From Bacteroidaceae bacterium (lineage in GTDB: Bacteria > Bacteroidota > Bacteroidia > Bacteroidales > Bacteroidaceae): DNA of 64,000 nucleotides. The notes beneath the pieces are model-generated. The model did no database searches and was not told the origin of the DNA. It worked only from the letters and a program-made list of their open reading frames with translations. This document shows, piece by piece, positions 55,929 to 64,000 of the stretch; the stretch's first letter is position 1, and each line of letters opens with the position of its first letter. Where the stretch lies: assembly GCA_024398635.1 (NCBI GenBank), contig JAKSIV010000006.1, positions 31,769 through 95,768 of the forward strand, read 5' to 3'. The position numbers and the translations under genes are program-made.

Positions 55929-57404
55929 TTATCGGTTTAGTTTCCAGGTCGCGCCGTCCTTGGTATCCTTTATTTCGAATCCAAGTGCGGTTAATTCATT
56001 GCGTATCTTGTCGCTGGTGGCCCAGTCCTTGTTGGCCTTGGCAATGGCACGCTGTTCAAGAAGCATATCCACGACTTTGCCGAATGCCTCCTCCCGGCCG
56101 CTGCCGCCTCCCTCTTCGGATTTGATTCCGAGTATTTCAAAGAGGAATGTGTCAAACAGAGATTTGAGTTCGGTAATATCATCAGCAGTTAGTTTGGCAT
56201 TGCCGTCCACAGCCTGGTTGATGACCTTTGCAGCGTCAAACAGGTGACTTATCACGATAGGTGTGTTCAGGTCATCGTCCATAGCCTCGTAGCACTTGCC
56301 TTTGAACTCCTTGACGCTGACGGTACTTTCATGAGCGGGCTGGATACGGTCTATTGCATTGTAGGCCTCCATGAGTCGTGACATAGCCTTCTCGGCAGCC
56401 TGCAGGGCATCGTTGCTGAAATCAACCGTGCCGCGGTAGTGGGCCATCAGAATGAAGAACCTAATGGTCATGGGGGTGTAGGCCTGCTTAAGATTGGGGT
56501 TCTGACCCGTAAAGAACTCGTTCAGGGTGATGAAGTTGCCCAGGGACTTACCCATCTTCTGACCGTTGATGGTGATCATGTTGTTGTGCATCCAGTAGTG
56601 GACTATGTCATGCCCCTGGCTTGCCACAGCCTGTGCAATCTCGCATTCATGATGCGGGAATATCAGGTCCATACCGCCTCCGTGAATGTCAAAACGCTCT
56701 CCCAGATACTTGCGTCCCATAGCGGTGCACTCGCAGTGCCAACCGGGGAATCCGTCGCTCCAGGGCGAAGGCCAGCGCATTATATGCTCGGGTTGGGCTT
56801 TCTTCCAGAGAGCAAAGTCGGCGGGGTTGTGCTTCTCCTCCTGTCCGTCAAGTTCACGGGTGGTGTTGAGCACATCGTCCAAATTGCGTCCTGAGAGAAT
56901 GCCATAGTGGTGGTCCTTGTTATATTTGTTTACGTCAAAGTAGATGCTGCCCTGGCTTTCATATGCATAGCCGTTGTCCAGGATCTGCTTTACCAGCTCG
57001 ATCTGCTCAATGATATGGCCCGATGCATGCGGCTCGATGCTGGGGGGCAGTACGTTCAGGGCATCCATTGCCTTGTGGTAGCGCAGAGTGTAATACTGTA
57101 CAACTTCCATGGGCTCCAGCTGCTCCAGACGTGCCTTCTTGGCAATCTTATCTTCACCCTCATCGGCATCATGCTCCAGATGGCCTACATCCGTGATGTT
57201 ACGCACATAGCGTACCTTGTAGCCCAGATGCTGCAGATAACGGAAAAGGATATCGAATGTGATAGCCGGACGTGCATGACCCAGATGCGGGTCTCCGTAT
57301 ACTGTGGGACCGCACACGTACATACCTACGTGTGGCGGGTTCAAGGCTTCAAACAACTCTTTCTTGCGAGTCAGGGTGTTGTAGATGGTCAGTTTGTTTT
57401 CCAT
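55929..57404 (-). CDS. cysS: Cysteinyl-tRNA synthetase
   Basis: About 491 residues of class I synthetase. HIGH-type motif [15 protein letters not shown], zinc-ligand Cys/His in [18 protein letters not shown] and HHECEIAQA, and the KMSKS motif KMGKSLGN. The start at 57404 ([18 protein letters not shown]) fits the family; 24 bases of open frame upstream overlap ispG. It is tightly packed between ispG (1 base) and the M28 gene (1 base). Confidence 0.96.
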   Translation of the reverse strand: MENKLTIYNTLTRKKELFEALNPPHVGMYVCGPTVYGDPHLGHARPAITFDILFRYLQHLGYKVRYVRNITDVGHLEHDADEGEDKIAKKARLEQLEPMEVVQYYTLRYHKAMDALNVLPPSIEPHASGHIIEQIELVKQILDNGYAYESQGSIYFDVNKYNKDHHYGILSGRNLDDVLNTTRELDGQEEKHNPADFALWKKAQPEHIMRWPSPWSDGFPGWHCECTAMGRKYLGERFDIHGGGMDLIFPHHECEIAQAVASQGHDIVHYWMHNNMITINGQKMGKSLGNFITLNEFFTGQNPNLKQAYTPMTIRFFILMAHYRGTVDFSNDALQAAEKAMSRLMEAYNAIDRIQPAHESTVSVKEFKGKCYEAMDDDLNTPIVISHLFDAAKVINQAVDGNAKLTADDITELKSLFDTFLFEILGIKSEEGGGSGREEAFGKVVDMLLEQRAIAKANKDWATSDKIRNELTALGFEIKDTKDGATWKLNR

Positions 57405-57405
57405 A

Positions 57406-58782
57406 TTATTTGTGTATTGTTTCTTCAATTAATCGGAGGAGGCGCTCCACGGCATTCTCCTCGGGGATATTTTTCTCTATGCACTCCTTGCCGCGGTAGA
57501 GGCTTATCTTTCCGCGGGCAGCGCCCACGTAGCCGAAATCGGCATCGGCCATCTCGCCCGGTCCGTTCACGATACAGCCCATAATGGCTATCTTGACGCC
57601 TTTAAGATGACCTGTGGCGGCTTTTATGCGTGCTATTGTCTCTTCAAGATTGTAAAGTGTCCGTCCGCAGCCCGGACAGGAAATGTACTCGGGTTTGCTG
57701 AACCTGATACGTGCTCCCTGCAGGATTGCCTCCTCTGTGGATTTAATCTGAGCGGCGGTCATATTGGGATTGGTAAGCTTAAGGTCCTTGGCCTTACCGT
57801 CAATGAGCAATGCACCGGCATCCATTGCGGCGTGCAGCTGGAAATCCTCAAGCAAGGTGTCTTTGTATGCCAGATACAGCACACCGCTTTCAATCTTGGC
57901 CGATGTACGAACCTGGGCGCTGGTGGCTGCATAATCCACCAGTTTGCGTGCCACTGGGATTTCGCGCTCGGGGGCCTCGGACAGTGATACCCGGATGGTG
58001 TCACCTATACCTTCGGCCAGCAGTGCGCCTATACCTATTGCACTCTTGATTCGCCCGTCCTCACCTTCACCGGCCTCGGTCACTCCCAGATGGATGGGGA
58101 ATGCCATGCCCTCGCGGTCCATCTCCTTAACCAGCAGACGTACTGTCTCTATCATGACCACAGTGTTGCTGGCCTTGATGGATATGACCACGTTCATGAA
58201 GTCCTGATCAACGCATATACGCAGGAATTCCATGCAGCTCTCCACCATTCCGGCCGGGGTATTGCCGTAACGGCTCATGATGCGGTCGGACAGGGATCCG
58301 TGGTTTACGCCTATGCGTATGGCGGTGCCGTGCTCACGGCAGATATTCAGGAACGGAATGAACCGGTCACGTATGCGCTGTATCTCCTGCGCATATTCCT
58401 GGTCGGTGTACTCCAGGTGCTTGAATGTACGGGCCGGATCCATGTAGTTGCCCGGGTTGATGCGAACTTTATCCACATACCTGGCTGCCACATCGGCCAC
58501 GGCGGGGTTGAAGTGAACATCGGCCACGAGCGGGGTATTGTAACCGTGTGCTGTCAGGCCATCTTTGATAAGCCGCATGTTTTCCGCCTCGCGTGTGCCC
58601 TGTGTAGTCATGCGAACCAACTCTCCGCCGGCCTCAATGATACGGATGGCTTGCTCAATGCAGCCTTGGGTATCCATGGTCGCAGTGGTGGTCATGGACT
58701 GCAGGCGGATGGGGTTGTTGCCGCCGATGGCGGTATTGCCCACACGTACGCTTACGGTATTTCTGCGGTTATAGACGCTCAT
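57406..58782 (-). CDS. ispG: 4-hydroxy-3-methylbut-2-enyl diphosphate synthase (MEP pathway), with intermediate-length insert
   Basis: 458 residues. TIM-barrel start ([82 protein letters not shown]) and C-terminal [4Fe-4S] domain with Cys at about 369, 372 and 403 (CPGCGRTL and [18 protein letters not shown]) are complete. E. coli IspG has about 372 residues; plant and many Bacteroidota enzymes carry an extra domain of 200 or more residues before the cluster domain. Here that region is about 100 residues, so the insert is reduced. Its start overlaps the purE stop by 1 base. Confidence 0.93.
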   Translation of the reverse strand: MSVYNRRNTVSVRVGNTAIGGNNPIRLQSMTTTATMDTQGCIEQAIRIIEAGGELVRMTTQGTREAENMRLIKDGLTAHGYNTPLVADVHFNPAVADVAARYVDKVRINPGNYMDPARTFKHLEYTDQEYAQEIQRIRDRFIPFLNICREHGTAIRIGVNHGSLSDRIMSRYGNTPAGMVESCMEFLRICVDQDFMNVVISIKASNTVVMIETVRLLVKEMDREGMAFPIHLGVTEAGEGEDGRIKSAIGIGALLAEGIGDTIRVSLSEAPEREIPVARKLVDYAATSAQVRTSAKIESGVLYLAYKDTLLEDFQLHAAMDAGALLIDGKAKDLKLTNPNMTAAQIKSTEEAILQGARIRFSKPEYISCPGCGRTLYNLEETIARIKAATGHLKGVKIAIMGCIVNGPGEMADADFGYVGAARGKISLYRGKECIEKNIPEENAVERLLRLIEETIHK

Positions 58783-59288
58783 CAGTTAGTCTTGAAATTG
58801 TACTTGACCTGACTCAGTTCAGCGTTGGCCTTTTCAATCTTGTCTTTGAGGCCCTCCTTATGTGCGGCCAGACGTGCAGCCAGTTCGCTGTCAGCCACAG
58901 CCAGAATCTGTGCGGCCAGTATGGCTGCGTTCTGTGCGCCGTTCACGCCCACAGTTGCTACCGGTATTCCGGGGGGCATCTGTATTATTGAGAGCATGGC
59001 GTCCAGACCATCCAGCATACCCTTGATAGGCACGCCTATTACGGGAACGTTGGTGTTGGCGGCAATGACACCGGGCAGGGCGGCTGCCATGCCGGCTGCG
59101 GCGATGATGACCTTGATACCGCGTGCCTGTGCACCTTTTGCATACTCCTCAACAGCCGCGGGGGTGCGGTGAGCTGAGAGTGCGTTCATCTCAAACGGAA
59201 CCTGGATGCTGTCCAGAAAGGCAGCGGCCTTTTCCATAACAGGCAGATCAGATGTACTGCCCATGATAATGCTTACTACTGGTTTCAT
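58782..59288 (-). CDS. purE: N5-carboxyaminoimidazole ribonucleotide mutase
   Basis: A 168-residue class I PurE. It moves the carboxyl group of N5-CAIR to carbon in purine synthesis. Conserved: [57 protein letters not shown], and [25 protein letters not shown]. Length is normal. No purK or other pur gene lies in this window. It is between rpoN (13-base gap) and ispG. Confidence 0.95.
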   Translation of the reverse strand: MKPVVSIIMGSTSDLPVMEKAAAFLDSIQVPFEMNALSAHRTPAAVEEYAKGAQARGIKVIIAAAGMAAALPGVIAANTNVPVIGVPIKGMLDGLDAMLSIIQMPPGIPVATVGVNGAQNAAILAAQILAVADSELAARLAAHKEGLKDKIEKANAELSQVKYNFKTN

Positions 59289-59301
59289 ATGCTGTTTTTT
59301 A

Positions 59302-60771
59302 TCAATTTCTTCTCATTCTTGCTACCGGAATTCCTATCTGTTCGCGGTATTTGGCCACCGTGCGGCGGGCAACCTTGAATCCGCGCTCGGAGAGTATATC
59401 CGAAAGCTGTTCATCAGTAAGCGGGCTGTCGTGGTCCTCGGCATCGGTAACCTCACGCAGTATGCGGTGAATCTCCTTGACCGATACCTCTTCTCCGCTG
59501 TCAGCCTTGACGCCGTCGGTAAAGAATGCCTTCAGCGGTAATGTTCCGAACGATGTCTGAACATACTTCCCGCTGGTTACGCGGGATATGGTTGATATGT
59601 CATATCCTGTCTTTTCGGCAACATCCTTCAGGATCATGGGACGGAGCAGAGTCTCGTCGCCTTCCTGGAAGAAGGGGCGCTGCAAGTCAATTATGGCCTG
59701 CATGGTACGGGTCATGGTCTGCTCACGCTGTTTGAGCGCCTGAATGAATCCGCGGGCCGAATCAAGTTTGCTCTTGATATAAACTGCGGCTGCCTTCTGG
59801 CTGCTCGTTCCCTCTTTTATCTGGTTCTCCAGCATATCGGAGTACTCACGGCTCACGTGCAGCTGGGGGATATTGCTGTTGTTCAGCGTAAAATGAATGT
59901 CACCGTCATAATTGTCAAGCAGAAAATCCGGTACAATATGCTGACGGCTGTGTCCTACGGTCTCACCAAGTGAGCTGCCCGGACGCGGGTTCAGCTTTAT
60001 GAGTTCGGCAATCACCGCATCGGTCTGTTCCTTGGTCAGTTCAAGACGGGCGGATATCTTGTCCCACCGTTTGTGGGTGAACTCATCAAACATCAATGAA
60101 ATGATCTTTTCCTGAAGTTGTTTTGACGGTGAATCCGGTTTGCGGTGTATCTGTATGAGCAGGCACTCCTGCAGGTTACGGGCGCCTATGCCGGCAGGGT
60201 CAAATTCCTGTATTACCTTGAGAACCTGCTCTATCTCATCGACCGATGCATCTGTGTCGTGGTAGAATGCAAGGTCATCGGATATAGCCTGCAGGTCCTT
60301 ATCCAGGATTCCGTCGTTGTCGATTGAGCCAATGATGTAGAGCGCAATCTTCATCTGGCGCGGTGTCAGGTCCTGCTCGCGCAACTGCTCGTAAAGGATG
60401 TCGTAGAACGAGCGTGTTTCGGCAAGCGGGATATCAGCTACCGCACTGCCCGACGAACCCTGTCCGCGGTCATACCAATCGTCGTCATCATCGTTCCAGT
60501 CATCGCGGCTATCAGATGGACCGGAATAATCCTCCTCGCCGTACTGGAGCTCATCATCCTGAACGGGCTCCTCGTTATCCTGGGCCGAAATGTCAGCAGG
60601 ACCATCCTCCAGAGCGGGATTGTCGCCCAGCTCTGAGCGCACATGCTCCTCAAGTTCCAGCGTAGAGAGCGCAAGCAGGCGGGCCTCCAGCACCTGTTGG
60701 GGTGACAGAGTCTGTATCTGCGTCTGCGACTGGGTCTGGACCTGAGTCTGTGTATTGCCGAATCCTGCCAT
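59302..60771 (-). CDS. rpoN: RNA polymerase sigma-54 factor
   Basis: 489 residues. Region I is Gln-rich (an alternating QT stretch near residues 8-21, then [33 protein letters not shown]); region II is acidic (about 45-105); the core-binding region and HTH follow ([48 protein letters not shown]) and the RpoN box [15 protein letters not shown] ends the protein. Sigma-54 needs AAA+ activators; none is encoded here. It follows the nucleoside kinase gene by 9 bases, an odd but stable partner in Bacteroidales. Confidence 0.95.
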   Translation of the reverse strand: MAGFGNTQTQVQTQSQTQIQTLSPQQVLEARLLALSTLELEEHVRSELGDNPALEDGPADISAQDNEEPVQDDELQYGEEDYSGPSDSRDDWNDDDDDWYDRGQGSSGSAVADIPLAETRSFYDILYEQLREQDLTPRQMKIALYIIGSIDNDGILDKDLQAISDDLAFYHDTDASVDEIEQVLKVIQEFDPAGIGARNLQECLLIQIHRKPDSPSKQLQEKIISLMFDEFTHKRWDKISARLELTKEQTDAVIAELIKLNPRPGSSLGETVGHSRQHIVPDFLLDNYDGDIHFTLNNSNIPQLHVSREYSDMLENQIKEGTSSQKAAAVYIKSKLDSARGFIQALKQREQTMTRTMQAIIDLQRPFFQEGDETLLRPMILKDVAEKTGYDISTISRVTSGKYVQTSFGTLPLKAFFTDGVKADSGEEVSVKEIHRILREVTDAEDHDSPLTDEQLSDILSERGFKVARRTVAKYREQIGIPVARMRRN

Positions 60772-60780
60772 CTCGAATGA

Positions 60781-62445
60781 TCAATAGTGGAAACTGCTGC
60801 CTCCTATAAACTCGCGCACCAGCGATGTGGGCGGCAGATTCTGGCTGGGTATAGTCTTGAACAGCTTGAGGAAATCCTTTAGCTGGCAAGCCTTTGCATA
60901 TTCGGTACTGTTCTCAGGCACCTCATCGAGCAAAGGCAGCACCATATCCTTGATGACTGCGATCTCAAAAATCATGGCCGAATTGAACATGGCATCGGCA
61001 TTCTCCTGATAGGGGAATATCCATTTCTCCTCACCGGCGCGGACCGATGCCCATCTGCCAATGGTGTCCTGTGCGGAGTAGCTGCGGTACTTGTGGTCAC
61101 GTGTTATTCGGCGCAACAGGCGGTTATCGGTTGTGGGAATGTAATTGTGCTGGTCGATGCGTATGCATGTCAGAGCCGATACGTATATCAGGAACCTGCG
61201 GTCTGCCGGGATATCGGGCATCAGGTCGGGGTTGAGTGCATGTATACCCTCAATCAGCAGGATGTCATTATCACCCAGTGTCATCTCCGGGTCTGTGAAC
61301 TCTCGTATGCCGCCTTTCTTGAAGTTGAAACGCGGCGGCTGTATGCTCTTGCCTGCCAGCAGGTCCTTGAGCTGCTGGTTGAAGAAGGGCAGGTCAATGG
61401 CGTAGAGAGACTCAAAGTCATGCTCCCCGTTCTCATCCAGCGGAGTGTGGTCACGGTCCAGGAAATAGTCATCCAGTGACAGCACCTTTGGGGTAAGACC
61501 GTGGGCCATGAGCTGTACCATCAGGCGCTTGCTGAATGTGGTCTTGCCTGATGAAGACGGACCTGATACCATTATCAGCTTGAGACCCTTACCCTCATTG
61601 CGGCGGGCAACTATCTGGTCTGCTATATGAACTATCTTCTGTGACTGAAGTGCTTCGGCCACGTTTATGATCATGTTGGTCTCACCCTTGGCAACGGCTT
61701 GGTTGAGCTTTCCGAGTGTTGAGAAACCAAGTATGCGCATCCAGTCATGATGCTCCTTGAAAATCTCAAACATCTTGTCCTGGCGGATGAGCGGTTCCAA
61801 CTGCTCGGGATTGCTCTTGTCCGGCAGGCGTACAAGAACGCCACCTGACATGGGCTCCAAACCAAACACCTTAAGGCTTCCGGTATTTGGAGGAAGTATT
61901 CCGAAGAACCAGTCGGGCAGGTCCTCAAGAGTGTAGTAACTTGTATAAAGTGACCCTATGCTGCGCAGCAGACGGACATTGTCCTTACGGCCGGCTTGTT
62001 CCATTATGTCGGCTATATCGGTAGTATGTGCCGTGTGCTTTACGAACGGGATGTTACGCCCTATGATGCTGCCCATGCGCTCGCTGATGCTGGTAACGTC
62101 ATCATCCGTGAGCTCGCGACCTATCTCCACGGGGCAGTAGAACCCCTTTGATATGGCGTTTGATACCCTTATCCTGCCTCCGGGATAGAGCTCGGATACG
62201 GCCTTGTAAAGTACAAATACTAATCCGAGCAGATATGAGCGGGCACCCAAACTGGTGGTTGCATCAAGAAACTCCACGTCACAGTCCTCGTAGACTTTTG
62301 AATCCATGTCCACAATCTTTCCGTTTGCACAAACACAAATAGGTGAACCTTTGAGCGTAATCTCCAATCTGTTGAATACTTCCGAGAAAGAGATACCGGG
62401 ATCAAAACTCTCAGTTTTCTTGTTATTAATGCAGTATATTTCCAT
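60781..62445 (-). CDS. Uridine-kinase-like nucleoside kinase with ThrRS/TGS-like N-terminal domain
   Basis: About 554 residues. The first part (1-60) is TGS-like (INNKKTESFDPGISFSEVFNRLE). Residues about 60-260 resemble the second, editing-type domain of threonyl-tRNA synthetase (GFYCPVEIG..., then IGRNIPFVKHTAHTT). The C-terminal half is a P-loop kinase of the uridine kinase/phosphoribulokinase fold: VSGPSSSGKTTFSKRL, VLSLDDYFLDRD, LLIEGIHALNP. This fused form is widespread in Bacteroidota and Firmicutes; the substrate is not proved. The start at 62445 is chosen since further upstream lies the promoter. First gene of the operon. Confidence 0.88.
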   Translation of the reverse strand: MEIYCINNKKTESFDPGISFSEVFNRLEITLKGSPICVCANGKIVDMDSKVYEDCDVEFLDATTSLGARSYLLGLVFVLYKAVSELYPGGRIRVSNAISKGFYCPVEIGRELTDDDVTSISERMGSIIGRNIPFVKHTAHTTDIADIMEQAGRKDNVRLLRSIGSLYTSYYTLEDLPDWFFGILPPNTGSLKVFGLEPMSGGVLVRLPDKSNPEQLEPLIRQDKMFEIFKEHHDWMRILGFSTLGKLNQAVAKGETNMIINVAEALQSQKIVHIADQIVARRNEGKGLKLIMVSGPSSSGKTTFSKRLMVQLMAHGLTPKVLSLDDYFLDRDHTPLDENGEHDFESLYAIDLPFFNQQLKDLLAGKSIQPPRFNFKKGGIREFTDPEMTLGDNDILLIEGIHALNPDLMPDIPADRRFLIYVSALTCIRIDQHNYIPTTDNRLLRRITRDHKYRSYSAQDTIGRWASVRAGEEKWIFPYQENADAMFNSAMIFEIAVIKDMVLPLLDEVPENSTEYAKACQLKDFLKLFKTIPSQNLPPTSLVREFIGGSSFHY

Positions 62446-62465
62446 ACCTATAGTATTTGAAATCT

Positions 62466-62473
62466 CAAAATTA
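62466..62473 (-). promoter_or_regulatory. -7 box for the seven-gene operon
   Basis: The minus strand reads TAATTTTG about 21 bases before the ATG at 62445. It would drive kinase-rpoN-purE-ispG-cysS-M28-sufE. Confidence 0.5.
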
Positions 62474-62497
62474 CTGCATTTTTCGGTATCCTTAAAT

Positions 62498-62526
62498 AAA
62501 AAAGCCACTCATTTGAGCGGCTCTTT
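62498..62526 (-). terminator. Terminator of the 62606-63427 gene
   Basis: On the minus strand GCCGCTC pairs with GAGTGGC (loop AAAT, one wobble/mismatch), followed by TTTTTT. It isolates the downstream operon. Confidence 0.8.
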
Positions 62527-62605
62527 TGCTATTCACAATTTATTTCTCTCGGTCTTTTGTATAAAAGCCATTATCCGGAATGGCTTGTAGTGGCAAGTCA
62601 ATGTA

Positions 62606-63427
62606 TCAAAATGGAATCATAATTTTTTTTACAGATCCATCCGGGTACTTGACAAGATGAAATCCCGGAGTTGACTCTTCTATCTTTATGCCATCTAATC
62701 TGTAGTGTATCGGATATTTTGGATTATTGGGTCTTGGAATTGGTAATACTGCGGTTTCTTGTGACAGTTCCAGTCGATATAAAGCTTTGTCGGTTAAAGA
62801 AAAAACATATAACGACCCTCTATACTCTGCAATACCTCTTGGCTCATGAATACTATGAATTGTTTGTATTGAATCACCATTATTCTCATCAACATAAAAT
62901 AGATTACCTGTAGTGCCGTCGTCACGTTCAATCATATATACTCCATTTTTGCTTGTGCACAATCCACTAAGACGGAATGTTTTAAGTATATGTACGCCGT
63001 TCATGCAATTAACAACATATGAGTAACCCCTGTTTGGGCTATGAAGATACACATACGCATTAGAATAGGATGATGCAATATATTCACAAGTGTAGTAAAA
63101 CGTGTAAAGTGTTGTTCCATTAGGTGCAATGATATTAGAACCACTGCTGACCAATGTATCTCCGTTTAGAACTGTGAAAAAGTGGTATGGGTTATCTGTG
63201 TTTTCAATTATTTCTCCATTGAATTTTGTTTTAATTAGTTTTTCTGTATTAGTCTGAAAACAAAAAACGGCTTCTCCATTGGTTACTCCAACGGAATCAA
63301 TGTAGAAATTGTACACCTTTTCGTTGGTATCCAGATCAAACATCTTAACGGCATTCCATTTGTCTTGGGCAAAGGAATACAGGTAGGTAGAAATACCTAT
63401 AATAAACAATGTTGCAATCTTTTTCAT
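62606..63427 (-). CDS. Secreted protein of unknown function with a possible T9SS-type C-terminal tail
   Basis: About 273 residues with a signal peptide (KKIATLFIIGISTYLYSFAQ). The body is beta-rich, with repeated strands such as KLIKTKFNGEII, FTVLNGDTLVSSGSN, NGTTLYTFYY, SYVVNCMNG, NLFYVDENNGDSIQTI and RGIAEYRGSLYVFSL; it could be a beta-propeller-like fold (blade-like spacing). The last 30 residues (YRLDGIKIEES, then FHLVKYPDGSVKKIMI) resemble C-terminal domains of T9SS cargo, where a L-x-G turn and a K-rich last strand recur. No known family was recognised. Codons are more A/T-rich than neighbours. Confidence 0.65.
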   Translation of the reverse strand: MKKIATLFIIGISTYLYSFAQDKWNAVKMFDLDTNEKVYNFYIDSVGVTNGEAVFCFQTNTEKLIKTKFNGEIIENTDNPYHFFTVLNGDTLVSSGSNIIAPNGTTLYTFYYTCEYIASSYSNAYVYLHSPNRGYSYVVNCMNGVHILKTFRLSGLCTSKNGVYMIERDDGTTGNLFYVDENNGDSIQTIHSIHEPRGIAEYRGSLYVFSLTDKALYRLELSQETAVLPIPRPNNPKYPIHYRLDGIKIEESTPGFHLVKYPDGSVKKIMIPF

Positions 63428-63454
63428 AGGTCCCATAATTTAATGGCTATAAAC

Positions 63455-63600
63455 TTACCAGACCAGAAGCGTGGATTCTATTTCCACTTCAAACTCACCA
63501 TCAAAGGTAGCTTTTTGTTGACAATCAATGACAATATCTGTATTGTTTTTTATGGATGCATTGTGAACATCAATGAAATCCTTTGAAAAAGTATTAGAGA
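63455..63600 (-). pseudogene. Possible gene fragment (secreted-protein C-terminal repeat)
   Basis: A frame ending at 63455 encodes SNTFSKDFIDVHNASIKNNT, then DIVIDCQQKATFDGEFEVEIESTLLVW before the stop. That alternation (short beta-strands, FEV, a final LLVW) looks like the surface beta-helix turn found at the end of some Bacteroidales secreted proteins. No start or signal peptide belongs to it: upstream it runs into the frame-shifted 3' end of the DUF3244-like gene. It may be a gene remnant or a non-coding frame that happens to look good. Confidence 0.3.
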
Positions 63601-63944
63601 CCGAAGGAACCATACCAATACGTACCGAATGCATAGACATATAAGGTGTAGTTACCTGCTGGAAGTGATGAGAGATTAGCTTGGACACTAAAAGAGGGAG
63701 CGAAGGACTGGTTGAAAACAGTTTGATTGGCCAAATTCGTTATGATTATTTGCGACGAATTTAATTCGTTTAGTGTAATAGTTAATACTTGATCATCTAA
63801 TGATGCTGTTACAACTGAATTTTCAGACCGATCTCCTGGAAATGGGTTAAGTCCTGGTTCGCCTTTTTCTAAATCAACGTCAATGGCGTTTGCGCTCAGT
63901 GACACACACAACATAATTGTTAATACGGAAATAATCTTTTTCAT
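63594..63944 (-). CDS. Small secreted DUF3244-like protein
   Basis: A 116-residue protein with a signal peptide (KKIISVLTIMLCVSLSANA). After a Pro/Gly-rich linker the rest is one beta-sandwich: NSVVTASLDDQVLTITLNEL, SQIIITNLANQTVFNQSF, LSSLPAGNYTLYVYAFGTYWYGSF. This matches the short DUF3244-type exported proteins of Bacteroidales, which are abundant and of unknown role. It is complete, ending before the window edge. Sequence here is A/T-rich compared with the operon to its left. Confidence 0.72.
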   Translation of the reverse strand: MKKIISVLTIMLCVSLSANAIDVDLEKGEPGLNPFPGDRSENSVVTASLDDQVLTITLNELNSSQIIITNLANQTVFNQSFAPSFSVQANLSSLPAGNYTLYVYAFGTYWYGSFGL

Positions 63945-64000
63945 ATTTTCCGTAAAAATAGTATCATGTTTGAGTGCGAATGCGTAAATATCTGTGACAA

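Noticed and set aside
56907..57584. 225-codon plus-strand frame opposite cysS and ispG
   Set aside because: Spans two real genes on the other strand; no domain and a disordered basic tail.
58090..58812. 240-codon plus-strand frame opposite ispG
   Set aside because: Antisense to a conserved enzyme; Gly/His-rich with no signal or domain.

Overview
The window is a contiguous piece of a Bacteroidota chromosome, almost certainly order Bacteroidales. Four things point there: a type IX secretion (T9SS) gene run (porP-gldK-gldL-gldM-gldN), repeated TAnnTTTG -7 promoter boxes with few strong Shine-Dalgarno sites, Bacteroidales-type gene order rpsU-xerC-hpf-tRNAs-tuf-tRNA(Trp)-secE-nusG-rplKAJL-rpoBC, and many small lipoproteins and secreted proteins of Bacteroidales type. 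A Prevotella-like gut or rumen anaerobe fits the T9SS genes plus the aryl-oxoacid ferredoxin oxidoreductase cluster, but the genus cannot be fixed from this sequence alone. There is no rRNA, CRISPR array, prophage or intact insertion sequence.

Layout. 1-9.3 kb: end of an OmpA/TPR protein, dprA, a remnant AraC-type DNA-binding domain, mdh, a gamma-carbonic-anhydrase-like gene, gltX-waaA and a PgpH-type HD phosphodiesterase. 9.3-18.1 kb: priA, an outer-membrane beta-barrel gene and the T9SS core operon, all leftward. 18.1-32.9 kb: the rightward translation and transcription block with five tRNAs, closed by a strong terminator. 33-38.7 kb: a mixed region with a small secreted protein, ugd with a UpxY-like antiterminator, a lipoprotein peptidyl-prolyl isomerase, a broken alkaline phosphatase gene, a ComEA-like protein and VanZ. 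38.7-46.4 kb: a leftward cell-envelope/RF2 operon (dut, TPR lipoprotein, DUF4292 lipoprotein, EnvC-like protein, prfB, CYTH), divergent dgt, and an ECF sigma factor with a very small putative anti-sigma protein. 46.4-54.5 kb: indolepyruvate oxidoreductase iorA-iorB plus aminotransferase, a DUF975 membrane protein, a sodium symporter, a double-ACT protein and phenylacetate-CoA ligase. 54.5-62.4 kb: a tight seven-gene leftward operon (nucleoside kinase, rpoN, purE, ispG, cysS, M28 peptidase, sufE). 62.6-64 kb: an A/T-richer edge with small secreted proteins.

How the genes work together. The central block makes the transcription and translation machinery and looks regulated by leader and intergenic hairpins. 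The T9SS genes build the export motor and ring, and one secreted protein at the right edge has a C-terminal tail that could be a T9SS signal. The ior/aminotransferase/paaK/ACT set can interconvert aromatic amino acids and aryl acetates or aryl-acetyl-CoA, in either direction. Nothing clearly novel as a defence or mobile system was found. The most interesting loose ends are two imperfect palindromic elements (4336-4406 and 50888-51018), the doubly broken phosphatase gene, the orphan UpxY-ugd pair, the minimal ECF/anti-sigma pair, and the variant RF2 and IspG proteins.
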